DNA from: JAWOJF01 sp046481785 | Lineage (GTDB): Bacteria > Bacteroidota > Ignavibacteria > Ignavibacteriales > Ignavibacteriaceae | Length of the DNA: 10,468 bases | Assembly: GCA_046481785.1 (NCBI GenBank) | Contig: JAWOJF010000014.1 | Span: 1 to 10,468 of the forward strand | Direction of reading: 5' to 3' | Part shown: one piece after another, positions 1 to 5,439 of the stretch | Position numbering within the stretch: the first letter of the stretch is position 1 | How the letters are laid out: each line of letters begins with the position of its first letter | Notes under the pieces: model-generated | Told to the model about the DNA's origin: nothing | Seen by the model: the letters and a program-made list of their open reading frames with translations, nothing else | Database searches by the model: none | Made by a program: the position numbers and the translations under genes

Positions 1-563
1 ACCAGGGGCTTAATTATATGTTTTCCTGATACCGGAGTTTGGTTTGCCTTCTGAATTATAATTGCTTTTATAATTCTTTCTTTCTCCTTTAGGTCAGTAG
101 TGTTGTGTAAAGAAGGATTAAGTGATATAAGTATTTCCTGAAGTCGTTCAATATCCAGCTCTTTTAATTTCTTAATTTTGATCTCGTTAAAGTCGGCTTT
201 TAACAGGTCATAATTCTGAAGGATAGCATTTAAATATAGCCCCGTTCCGCCGGCAAGAACCGGCAGATTTCCTCTTTGAGTAATATCTTCAAAAGCTTTA
301 TTAAAATAATTCTTAAAGAGGAAAAGATTAAACTCCTCATCGGGTTCAATGATATCAATAAGATGATATGGTATCTTTTTATGATTTACTATATAATCGT
401 CCAGGTCTTTCCCGGTCCCAATATCCATTCTCCTGTAAACCTGCCTGCTGTCGGCAGAAATGATCTCCCCGTTAAATTCGTATGCAAGCTTTGCCGCCAG
501 TCTTGTTTTGCCTGTGGCAGTAGGCCCAAGTATTACTAAAAGATTATATGTATTATCAGACAT
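1..563 (-). CDS. miaA: tRNA dimethylallyltransferase MiaA (3' part outside the window)
   Basis: MiaA transfers a dimethylallyl group from DMAPP to N6 of A37 in tRNAs that read UNN codons. About 187 residues are visible, of roughly 300 usual for the family; the C-terminus lies beyond position 1. The ATG is at 561-563. A P-loop GPTATGKT occupies residues 13-20. The family signature DSRQVY follows at 38-43, then GTGK, and further on GGTGLYL, which belongs to the substrate and tRNA-binding core. The segment near the window edge (KERIIKAIIIQKANQTPVSG) matches the MiaA helix that normally reads RVIRALEI...TGKP. There is no Shine-Dalgarno site. A strong hairpin ends 11 nt upstream of the start, and the next gene upstream on the same strand is the cNMP-binding kinase-like protein, so the two may be cotranscribed. 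Family assignment is firm. Confidence 0.96.
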   Translation of the reverse strand, partial: MSDNTYNLLVILGPTATGKTRLAAKLAYEFNGEIISADSRQVYRRMDIGTGKDLDDYIVNHKKIPYHLIDIIEPDEEFNLFLFKNYFNKAFEDITQRGNLPVLAGGTGLYLNAILQNYDLLKADFNEIKIKKLKELDIERLQEILISLNPSLHNTTDLKEKERIIKAIIIQKANQTPVSGKHIIKPL

Positions 564-573
564 CAATTAAATG

Positions 574-608
574 ATAAACCCAATCCCGGTATTATGGATT
601 GGGTTTAT
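574..608 (-). promoter_or_regulatory. 13-bp perfect hairpin between the kinase-like gene and miaA
   Basis: The arms 574-586 and 596-608 are perfect reverse complements (ATAAACCCAATCC on the plus strand) around a 9-nt loop. Read leftward, the stem is followed by CATTTAATTG and then the miaA ATG, with no T-run, so it is a poor rho-independent terminator in either direction. It starts 24 nt after the kinase-like stop codon and ends 11 nt before the miaA start, which leaves no room for a separate miaA promoter downstream. It may be an mRNA-stabilising or processing structure, or one that limits miaA translation. The inverted repeat is seen directly; the role is inferred. Confidence 0.6.
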
Positions 609-632
609 TAAAAAAGTATTATTTTAAATATT

Positions 633-2597
633 TTATGCGGCAACAGGAATTGAAATAACAAAGCTAATACCTTCATCGTCTTGTTCAAGTTCAATCTTAC
701 CGTTATGATCTTTAATAATTTTAGATGCTATAGATAAACCCAGGCCTGCAGCATTTTCTTTCCCATAGCTGAAATACGGCTCAAATATTTTATCTTGTAT
801 TTCCGGCGGCACAGGTTTACCGTTATTCTTAATTTCTATTTTAACATTATTTGCATCAGAGGTAGAGATAATATAGATATTGCCTCCTTCGGGCATCGAT
901 TCACAGGCATTTTTTGTTATTTGATAAATTGCCTGGTATAGTTTTCCTCTGTCAATACTAACAAGTGCTGTAGTATCAAATTTTTTAAATAATTTACTCC
1001 CCTTAGATTCAATATAATCCGCAAGTATTCCAAGTATCTCATCAAGTGCCGCATTTATAGTAACGGGCTGGGCTGACATGGCAACCTTATCTTCGGCAAA
1101 ATCCATCAGAGCCTCAGTAGTACCGGAAATAATATCAGCCTGTTCAATCAGCAAATCAACTACTTCATTTAATTCTTTTGAAATACCCCTTTTTTTAATT
1201 TGTTCAGCATAAAATTTTAATGTTGATACAGGATATTTTATATCTGAAGATATTAAACCGGAAAATTGTTTTAAGATATTATTTTTTTCTTCCAAGGTAA
1301 TACCACTTGTTTGAGTTTCTTTATTCGTTATTGGTTCATCAGTTTCTTCAGGAGAAAAAGCTTCAATAGCACCCATCACTGCTTCTTCAGGCGGAATCTC
1401 AGTCCCTATTTCATGTTCTGTAAAATCCTGAAATGTAAGACTATCTTCTTCAATCCCGGCATCGTCGTTTTCTTCTGTGCTTTTTTCAAAGTCTTCTTCA
1501 GGCGTAATAACATGTTCCTCAGCCTCATCAAATATATCTGAGGTAAAATCCCATTTAAGGTGATCTTCATCATCTTCAGGTACATCATCAGCCTGACCTT
1601 CCTCAGGTGAATGACCTTCCTCAGGTGAGTGACCTTCCTCAGGTAAATGACCTTCCTCAGGTAAATGACCTTCCTCAGGTAAATGACCCTCCTCGGGTGA
1701 ATGACCCTCCTCGGGTGAATGACCCTCTTCGGGTGAATGACCCTCCTCGGGTGAAGCTATTGCTTTTTCTTCCTGATCAGGTTCAACATATATTATAGGT
1801 TTCTCATCAAGAAATATACCCTCATCCAATGCACTTTCTTTTAAAAGTCCGGCCTCATCATCCTTTAACCCCGGTTCATTTTCTTCTTTACTAAATTCCG
1901 GCTCAATTCCTTCATCTTTTAATTCTATTTCAGTCGTCTGATCCTTTAATTCTATTTCGGCTGTCTCATCCTTTAGTTCTATTTCATCGGTTTTATTTTT
2001 TAACTCCGGTTCAGTTTTTTCAGGTTCAGATACATCAGTTCCTGCATTATTTATTTCATCATACTTTTCACTAATCTCCTGTTCAGGATTTTTACGTGGT
2101 TCGTCTTTTTTCTCACCTATTTTAAATTTTTTGGTAGATTCTTCGGTTTTTAAGAAAAAACTCTTTTGCCCTTCAACCGGTACAGGATCTTCCTGCTCAT
2201 CAGTATTTAAGGATTTATATAAATTCTTTTTGATGACGGTGCTTTTATTTATCAGGATATTTATGGCATTATCATCAAGCCTGTAGAAAAGGCAGGGAGT
2301 ATTTGCAACCGCTGAAGATGTGCGTTTGGTTTTTTCCAGTAATTCTTTTTCCCCGAAAAATTCGTTCCTGCCGTTTTTTACAATGACCGGGCTGCTAAAG
2401 ACACCGGTTATTTTTAGTTTTACCTCTCCCTCTAAAATAAGGTATATATAATCAGACTGATCCCCATTCTGATATATTATATCCCCTTCTTTCTTTTCAA
2501 CAAAATCTTTTTGACTTATATTGAGCTTAAGATTCTTATCTGTTCCTTCAAACAGACTATTTGCTCTTACAGAAGCAGAGTTTTTACTTTGAAACAT
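633..2597 (-). CDS. cNMP-binding domain protein with acidic repeat linker and degenerate histidine kinase core
   Basis: A 654-residue cytosolic protein with no signal peptide or membrane segment. Residues about 20-130 form a CRP-like cyclic-nucleotide-binding domain. Its phosphate-binding cassette reads FFGEKELLEKTKRTSS, with Glu83, Arg92 and Thr93 at the positions that normally contact the nucleotide. Residues about 140-435 are acidic, low-complexity and probably disordered, with a 9-residue repeat (196-249) and a 6-residue PEEGH repeat (282-335). Residues about 440-654 resemble a histidine kinase. The H-box reads ISSDIKYPVSTL, with Ser451 where the phosphoacceptor His belongs. The N-box keeps Asn563 (KNACES), the F-box reads IFEPYF (604-609) and the G2 box GLGLSIA (618-624). 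The G1 box is NNGKP instead of DxGxG. It may bind ATP but should not autophosphorylate on the usual His. The ATG at 2595-2597 faces the glycosylase gene. Partner and ligand are unknown. Confidence 0.9.
   Translation of the reverse strand: MFQSKNSASVRANSLFEGTDKNLKLNISQKDFVEKKEGDIIYQNGDQSDYIYLILEGEVKLKITGVFSSPVIVKNGRNEFFGEKELLEKTKRTSSAVANTPCLFYRLDDNAINILINKSTVIKKNLYKSLNTDEQEDPVPVEGQKSFFLKTEESTKKFKIGEKKDEPRKNPEQEISEKYDEINNAGTDVSEPEKTEPELKNKTDEIELKDETAEIELKDQTTEIELKDEGIEPEFSKEENEPGLKDDEAGLLKESALDEGIFLDEKPIIYVEPDQEEKAIASPEEGHSPEEGHSPEEGHSPEEGHLPEEGHLPEEGHLPEEGHSPEEGHSPEEGQADDVPEDDEDHLKWDFTSDIFDEAEEHVITPEEDFEKSTEENDDAGIEEDSLTFQDFTEHEIGTEIPPEEAVMGAIEAFSPEETDEPITNKETQTSGITLEEKNNILKQFSGLISSDIKYPVSTLKFYAEQIKKRGISKELNEVVDLLIEQADIISGTTEALMDFAEDKVAMSAQPVTINAALDEILGILADYIESKGSKLFKKFDTTALVSIDRGKLYQAIYQITKNACESMPEGGNIYIISTSDANNVKIEIKNNGKPVPPEIQDKIFEPYFSYGKENAAGLGLSIASKIIKDHNGKIELEQDDEGISFVISIPVAA
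1594..1755 (-). repeat. Nine perfect-length 18-bp tandem repeats coding (S/L)PEEGH
   Basis: Nine consecutive 18-bp units encode residues 282-335. On the plus strand the units at 1594-1683 begin TGACCTTCCTCAGGT, and those at 1684-1755 begin TGACCCTCCTCGGGT, with one unit carrying a single C-to-T change. The three middle units code Leu in place of Ser through a TCA-to-TTA change. The two sequence subtypes in blocks point to repeated slippage or unequal exchange. Because 18 is a multiple of three, unit gain or loss would leave the kinase-like domain in frame. Confidence 0.97.
1851..2012 (-). repeat. Imperfect 27-bp repeat coding a 9-residue acidic unit, six copies
   Basis: Residues 196-249 align as six 9-residue units: EPELKNKTD, EIELKDETA, EIELKDQTT, EIELKDEGI, EPEFSKEEN and EPGLKDDEA. 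The middle three are nearly identical and the outer ones have diverged, so this array looks older than the 18-bp array about 95 bp away in the same linker. Each unit carries net negative charge. Confidence 0.8.
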
Positions 2598-2638
2598 AAT
2601 TATAGAATTACTAACCGCTTTTTTAATATGGTATTATA
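2598..2638. promoter_or_regulatory. 41-bp divergent intergenic region between kinase-like and glycosylase genes
   Basis: Both genes start within 41 bp of each other, so the promoters must sit here or inside the opposite coding starts. On the minus strand TATAAT is read across 2638-2633, about 35 nt before the kinase-like ATG, with only a poor -35 (TTTTCT) inside the glycosylase gene. For the glycosylase, TAGAAT at 2603-2608 is a weak -10 candidate. Neither start has a Shine-Dalgarno site. Confidence 0.35.
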
Positions 2639-3262
2639 ATGAATTCTGAAGAAATAGAAAAAGGTATCCGGCAGATTTATACAAAAGATAAGCGTTTGGC
2701 ACCCATAATAGAAGTATGCGGAAAATGCGACTTGACACCCAAAAGAGATTATTATCACGCTATTTTAAGAGCCATAATTGCTCAGCAGTTGTCAACAATT
2801 GTTGCAAGGGTAATTATTAAAAGGTTTATGGACTTTTATAACCAGAAACCTCTGCCCGAAAGAATATTAAATACACCCGATGAACATCTGAGGAACCTTG
2901 GAGTTTCTTATGCTAAAATAAAATATGTAAAAGATCTCTCAAATAAAATTATCACCGGTGAAGTGCATTTCAGGGGCTTGAACAGGAAGTCTGATGAGGA
3001 TATTATTGCAGAATTTACGCAGGTTAAAGGAATCGGTGTTTGGACTGTGCACATGTTTTTAATGTTTACTCTCGGCAGGTTAAATATACTGCCCACAGGC
3101 GATTTAGGCATTAGGAGGGCTGTTATGCAGCTCTACGGGCTAAGAAAACTACCCGATGAGAAAAAACTAGTGCTCATTTCTAAAAAGAACGGATGGACGC
3201 CTTATAATTCAATAGCTTCATGGTATCTTTGGCGAAGCATTGATATGAAGATTGTAAAATAA
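2639..3262 (+). CDS. DNA-3-methyladenine glycosylase II family protein (HhH-GPD)
   Basis: A 207-residue base-excision repair glycosylase of the AlkA/Mag type, which removes alkylated purines such as 3-methyladenine from DNA. The family core is visible: AILRAIIAQQLS (residues 41-52), then the helix-hairpin-helix VKGIGVWTVHMF (129-140), the GPD-like loop and LPTGDLGIRRA (151-161), where Asp155 is the expected catalytic residue. The closing SWYLWRS (194-200) is typical. There are no FeS-cluster cysteines as in Nth/MutY, and the N-terminal TATA-like domain of E. coli AlkA is absent, as in shorter Mag-type enzymes. The start is set by ATG 2639; the ATG at 2628 is closed by a stop within four codons. 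It stands alone as a plus-strand unit, with a hairpin downstream. The family is firm; exact substrate preference cannot be read. Confidence 0.93.
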   Translation: MNSEEIEKGIRQIYTKDKRLAPIIEVCGKCDLTPKRDYYHAILRAIIAQQLSTIVARVIIKRFMDFYNQKPLPERILNTPDEHLRNLGVSYAKIKYVKDLSNKIITGEVHFRGLNRKSDEDIIAEFTQVKGIGVWTVHMFLMFTLGRLNILPTGDLGIRRAVMQLYGLRKLPDEKKLVLISKKNGWTPYNSIASWYLWRSIDMKIVK

Positions 3263-3308
3263 CTCAAAAACCTCCCTAAAGAGATGCTTTTATCCATAAA
3301 AAAGATGA

Positions 3309-3347
3309 AAAAGTAAAAGACCATTGTGTTTTTGGCCTTTTACTTTT
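3309..3347 (+). terminator. Hairpin after the glycosylase gene, likely terminator
   Basis: The arms 3309-3322 and 3334-3347 form a 14-bp stem with one A-C mismatch around an 11-nt loop. The right arm ends in ACTTTT and is followed by GAGTTTTG, a broken T-run. It lies 46 nt after the glycosylase stop and before the sigma-factor gene, which fits transcription termination between the two units. The T-tract is not ideal, so this is a moderate call. Confidence 0.55.
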
Positions 3348-3377
3348 GAGTTTTGACTTAAACTTATTGTATTTTTG
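3345..3377 (+). promoter_or_regulatory. Candidate Bacteroidota-type promoter for the sigma-factor operon
   Basis: TATTTTTG at 3370-3377 fits the TAnnTTTG -7 element described for Bacteroidetes, and TTTG at 3345-3348 lies 21 nt upstream as a possible -33 element. Distance to the chosen ATG is 30 nt. The elements are short, the region is T-rich and the proposed -33 overlaps the hairpin stem, so chance is possible. Confidence 0.3.
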
Positions 3378-3407
3378 TATGAATCCTGAAAACAAATATT
3401 GCATCTG

Positions 3408-3968
3408 ATGGATGAAGAACAATTGATAGAAGCCGCCAAAAGCGGTGACAGAAAAGCTCTTGCCGGGCTTGTAAAAAAATATGAAAAGACGGTATATAAC
3501 TTTGCTTTTAAAATATGCCGGAATCCTGATAAAGCAGAGAATACCATGCAGGAAACTTTCCTCAGCATGATAAAATCTTTGCACCAGTTTGATGGTAAAT
3601 CAAAACTATCTACCTGGTTATACAGGATTATTGCAAATCACTGTTTAATGGATTTAAGAAAAAAGAAGCATCAGTTCGTTTCTATTGATGATGATGAAGA
3701 TGGATTATACGAAGATAAATTTACTGCAGACTGGAGTACAATACCATCATCTGCCGTAGAAAATGATGAAACAAGAAAAATTCTTGATGAAGCAATAGAT
3801 AAACTTTCTCCTGATTACAGGGTAGTGTTTATGCTGCGTGATGTGGAGGGATTTTCAACTGAAGAAACCGCACAGATGTCAAATCTGTCGGTCCCGGCAG
3901 TAAAATCAAGGCTTCACCGGGCACGGGCTTTTTTAAGAAAAGAAATAAATGAGGCGTTTAGCAAATGA
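3408..3968 (+). CDS. ECF-family RNA polymerase sigma factor (RpoE-like)
   Basis: A 186-residue extracytoplasmic-function sigma factor, which redirects RNA polymerase to stress promoters when freed from its anti-sigma factor. Region 2 is at about 15-88: MQETFLSMIKSLHQF, then KLSTWLYRIIANHCLMDLRKKK, the -10 melting and recognition segment. An acidic linker (92-120, rich in Asp/Glu) leads to region 4 at about 128-178: LSPDYRVVFMLRDVEGFSTEE, followed by a helix-turn-helix SVPAVKSRLHRARAFLR that reads the -35. Region 3 is absent, as expected for ECF factors. I chose ATG 3408, where MDEEQL matches usual ECF starts, over the in-frame TTG at 3399; neither has a clear Shine-Dalgarno site. The stop overlaps the anti-sigma start as ATGA, so the two are translationally coupled. 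Target promoters are unknown, but the redox genes just downstream are plausible ones. Confidence 0.95.
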   Translation: MDEEQLIEAAKSGDRKALAGLVKKYEKTVYNFAFKICRNPDKAENTMQETFLSMIKSLHQFDGKSKLSTWLYRIIANHCLMDLRKKKHQFVSIDDDEDGLYEDKFTADWSTIPSSAVENDETRKILDEAIDKLSPDYRVVFMLRDVEGFSTEETAQMSNLSVPAVKSRLHRARAFLRKEINEAFSK

Positions 3969-4225
3969 CCACTGAAAATGAAATGAATACAGAAAAGGTC
4001 TCCTGTAAAGATGTGGCAAATCATATATGTGAAAGCCTTGGTGAAGAATTAAACTCACCAAGATGCCGGGCAATTAAAGAACACCTGGAAACATGCCAGT
4101 CCTGCAAGGATTATTTTAATTCTGTTGGTAAAACAATTGAGTTTTACAAAAAATATGAAATAGAGATGCCCAATGAGGCACATGACAGATTAATGGACTG
4201 TCTTGGTTTAAGTGACGAAAAATAA
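3965..4225 (+). CDS. Soluble zinc-binding anti-sigma factor (zf-HC2 / ZAS type)
   Basis: An 86-residue protein overlapping the ECF sigma gene by four bases (ATGA), the usual arrangement for a cognate anti-sigma factor. The ZAS signature is complete: Cys14, then 25 residues, His40-x3-Cys44-x2-Cys47 (HLETCQSC). In characterised members such as RsrA these ligands hold zinc, and thiol oxidation releases the sigma factor. Extra cysteines are present at 22, 34 and 79. There is no membrane segment, so it should sense a cytosolic signal. The C-terminal half (50-86) is short and charged, with no sensor domain. Redox sensing is inferred from the motif and neighbours. Some ZAS proteins bind zinc without responding to redox. 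Confidence 0.88.
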   Translation: MTTENEMNTEKVSCKDVANHICESLGEELNSPRCRAIKEHLETCQSCKDYFNSVGKTIEFYKKYEIEMPNEAHDRLMDCLGLSDEK

Positions 4226-4246
4226 AGCTCCTTTCTGAATCTTATT

Positions 4247-4275
4247 TTAACTTCCTTCATCTTACCAAATATAAT
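4247..4275 (+). promoter_or_regulatory. Candidate sigma-70-like promoter of the OsmC operon
   Basis: TTAACT (4247-4252) and a perfect TATAAT (4270-4275) are separated by 17 bp and lie 24 nt before the OsmC-like ATG. This would give the three redox genes their own promoter in the 74-bp gap after the anti-sigma gene. Perfect -10 matches occur by chance in AT-rich DNA, so this is a candidate only. Confidence 0.4.
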
Positions 4276-4299
4276 TTTTTAAATATAGCGGGGAATAAA

Positions 4300-4737
4300 A
4301 TGCCTGATGTACATTATTATGAAACAACAGTAAAATGGGATAAAGATAGAATTGGGAACATTTCAGCAGATGGAATGCCAGATGTAACAGTTGCTACGCC
4401 GCCTGAATTTCCCAAAGGTGTGCCTGATATATGGTCGCCGGAACATTTATTTGTAGCTTCGGTAAATATTTGTTTAATGACTACCTTTCTGGCTATTGCG
4501 GATAATTCAAATCTTCAATTTAAATCTTTTTCAAGCAAAGCTAAGGGTAAACTGGAAAAGGTTGATGGAAAGTTTGCTATTTCTGAAATTGAGCTTAATC
4601 CCTCAGTAACTGTAACACAGGAGAAAGACGTGGAAAGAGCAAAAAGGATTATTGATAAAGCTGAGCAGAATTGCCTTATTTCTAATTCAATTAAATCTAA
4701 AATTATTCTTAACCCAGAAGTAAATCTGGAAGCATGA
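4300..4737 (+). CDS. OsmC/Ohr-family peroxiredoxin-like protein
   Basis: A 145-residue protein of the OsmC family, which reduces organic hydroperoxides with a Cys pair. The two family cysteines are present: Cys58 in SVNICLMTTFLA on the central helix (peroxidatic position) and Cys125 in AEQNCLISNSIK (resolving position). The SPEHLFVASVN segment (46-56) provides the conserved Pro-Glu next to the active site. The length is normal for the family. It belongs to the general OsmC/YhfA-like branch, without clear Ohr-specific motifs, so its preferred peroxide or reactive sulfur substrate is uncertain. The start is supported by GGGGA at 4290-4294, five bases before ATG. It leads an apparent three-gene operon with the zinc ribbon (25-nt gap) and rhodanese genes, downstream of the ECF sigma/anti-sigma pair. 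Confidence 0.92.
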   Translation: MPDVHYYETTVKWDKDRIGNISADGMPDVTVATPPEFPKGVPDIWSPEHLFVASVNICLMTTFLAIADNSNLQFKSFSSKAKGKLEKVDGKFAISEIELNPSVTVTQEKDVERAKRIIDKAEQNCLISNSIKSKIILNPEVNLEA

Positions 4738-4762
4738 TTAATTAAAACAGAAGGAAAAGTGA

Positions 4763-5008
4763 ATGCCGTTATTTGAATATAAATGTAAAAACTGTGATAC
4801 TAAATATGAAGTTCTTCACAAATCAGCAGTTAAACAGGAAGAAGTAGCCTGCCCAAAATGCCATTCCACAGAGAGTAAAAAATTATTCTCTGCGTTCAGT
4901 GCATCCATTGATAACTCAGGCGGTTATTCGGGCAGCAGTTGTGCAACGGGAAATTGTGAAATTCCTGCTTCCGGCGGTTGCGCTTCTGGTATGTGTGGAT
5001 TAAATTAG
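4763..5008 (+). CDS. FmdB-family zinc ribbon protein with Cys-rich tail
   Basis: An 81-residue protein beginning MPLFEYKCKNC, the hallmark of the FmdB/CxxC_CxxC_SSSS putative regulatory family. The zinc ribbon is formed by Cys8-x2-Cys11 and Cys30-x2-Cys33 (CPKC). After the ribbon comes a Gly/Ser-rich tail (50-81) with four more cysteines as two C-x4-C pairs, Cys60/Cys65 and Cys73/Cys78. AAGGA at 4751-4755 is a good Shine-Dalgarno site. The gene sits between the OsmC-like and rhodanese genes, eight bases from the latter's start. The molecular role of this family is not established, and regulation of neighbours is only the historical suggestion behind the name. The context suggests thiol or metal chemistry. 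Confidence 0.88.
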   Translation: MPLFEYKCKNCDTKYEVLHKSAVKQEEVACPKCHSTESKKLFSAFSASIDNSGGYSGSSCATGNCEIPASGGCASGMCGLN

Positions 5009-5016
5009 GATATCCC

Positions 5017-5403
5017 ATGAAGAAAATTATTCCGTACCTGATCCTGATAATTGTATCAGTAACTATTTATTTAACAGCCTTCACTCAAGAAAAGGATGAA
5101 AAATCTGGTATGACTGTTTCAGAGCTAAAACAAATGCAGAATGACAGCTTAGTTATTCTTGATGTAAGAACAGAAGAAGAATTAACTGGCCCCCTTGGGC
5201 ATATAGATGGAATTGTTCATATTCCATTGCAGGAATTAAAGATGAGAATTAGTGAACTTGATAAATATACCGGTAAAAAAGTTGCTGTTATTTGCAGGAG
5301 CGGAAACAGGTCCAGCACAGCTACCGGGTTTCTTCGTCAGCAAGGCTTTGATGCCCATAATGTAGAGGGCGGAATGATTGAATACCGAAAAAAGGGACAT
5401 TAA
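5017..5403 (+). CDS. Exported single-domain rhodanese-like sulfurtransferase
   Basis: A 128-residue protein with an N-terminal hydrophobic segment (KKIIPYLILIIVSVTIYL, residues 2-19) that acts as a signal peptide or anchor, placing the domain in the periplasm. A single rhodanese domain follows: VILDVRTEEE (46-55), GHIDGIVHIPLQEL (61-74), and the active-site loop CRSGNRS at 93-99, with catalytic Cys93 for sulfane sulfur transfer. It ends with the typical VEGGM. I chose ATG 5017, which has AGGA six bases upstream and gives a normal signal sequence, over an in-frame TTG at 4978 inside the preceding gene. It is the last gene of the OsmC/zinc ribbon/rhodanese unit. The sulfur donor and acceptor are unknown. 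Confidence 0.92.
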   Translation: MKKIIPYLILIIVSVTIYLTAFTQEKDEKSGMTVSELKQMQNDSLVILDVRTEEELTGPLGHIDGIVHIPLQELKMRISELDKYTGKKVAVICRSGNRSSTATGFLRQQGFDAHNVEGGMIEYRKKGH

Positions 5404-5412
5404 TATTATACG

Positions 5413-5432
5413 GATTTTCGAATTGGAAAATC
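5413..5432. terminator. Short hairpin between convergent rhodanese and TPR genes
   Basis: GATTTTC (5413-5419) and GAAAATC (5426-5432) pair over 7 bp with a 6-nt loop in the 36-bp gap between two convergent genes. Position fits a two-way terminator. The stem is AT-rich and no clean T-run follows it, so support is weak. Confidence 0.35.
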
Positions 5433-5439
5433 GGTAAAT

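Noticed and set aside
276..539. Plus-strand open frame inside miaA
   Set aside because: It is antisense to a clearly recognised MiaA core with P-loop and DSRQVY motif, and its own product has no recognisable features.
1594..1755. CRISPR-like regular array
   Set aside because: Repeats are directly contiguous 18-bp units without spacers and encode an in-frame PEEGH repeat, so this is a coding minisatellite.
1607..1798. Plus-strand frame coding NDLPQV-type repeats
   Set aside because: The 18-bp periodicity keeps every frame open; this is the antisense reading of the PEEGH array.
3399..3407. TTG start extending the ECF sigma factor by three residues
   Set aside because: ATG 3408 gives the usual ECF N-terminus, and the TTG has no ribosome-binding site to favour it.
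4978..5016. TTG start extending the rhodanese gene into the zinc ribbon gene
   Set aside because: ATG 5017 has an AGGA site and directly begins a normal signal sequence; the extension would bury it.
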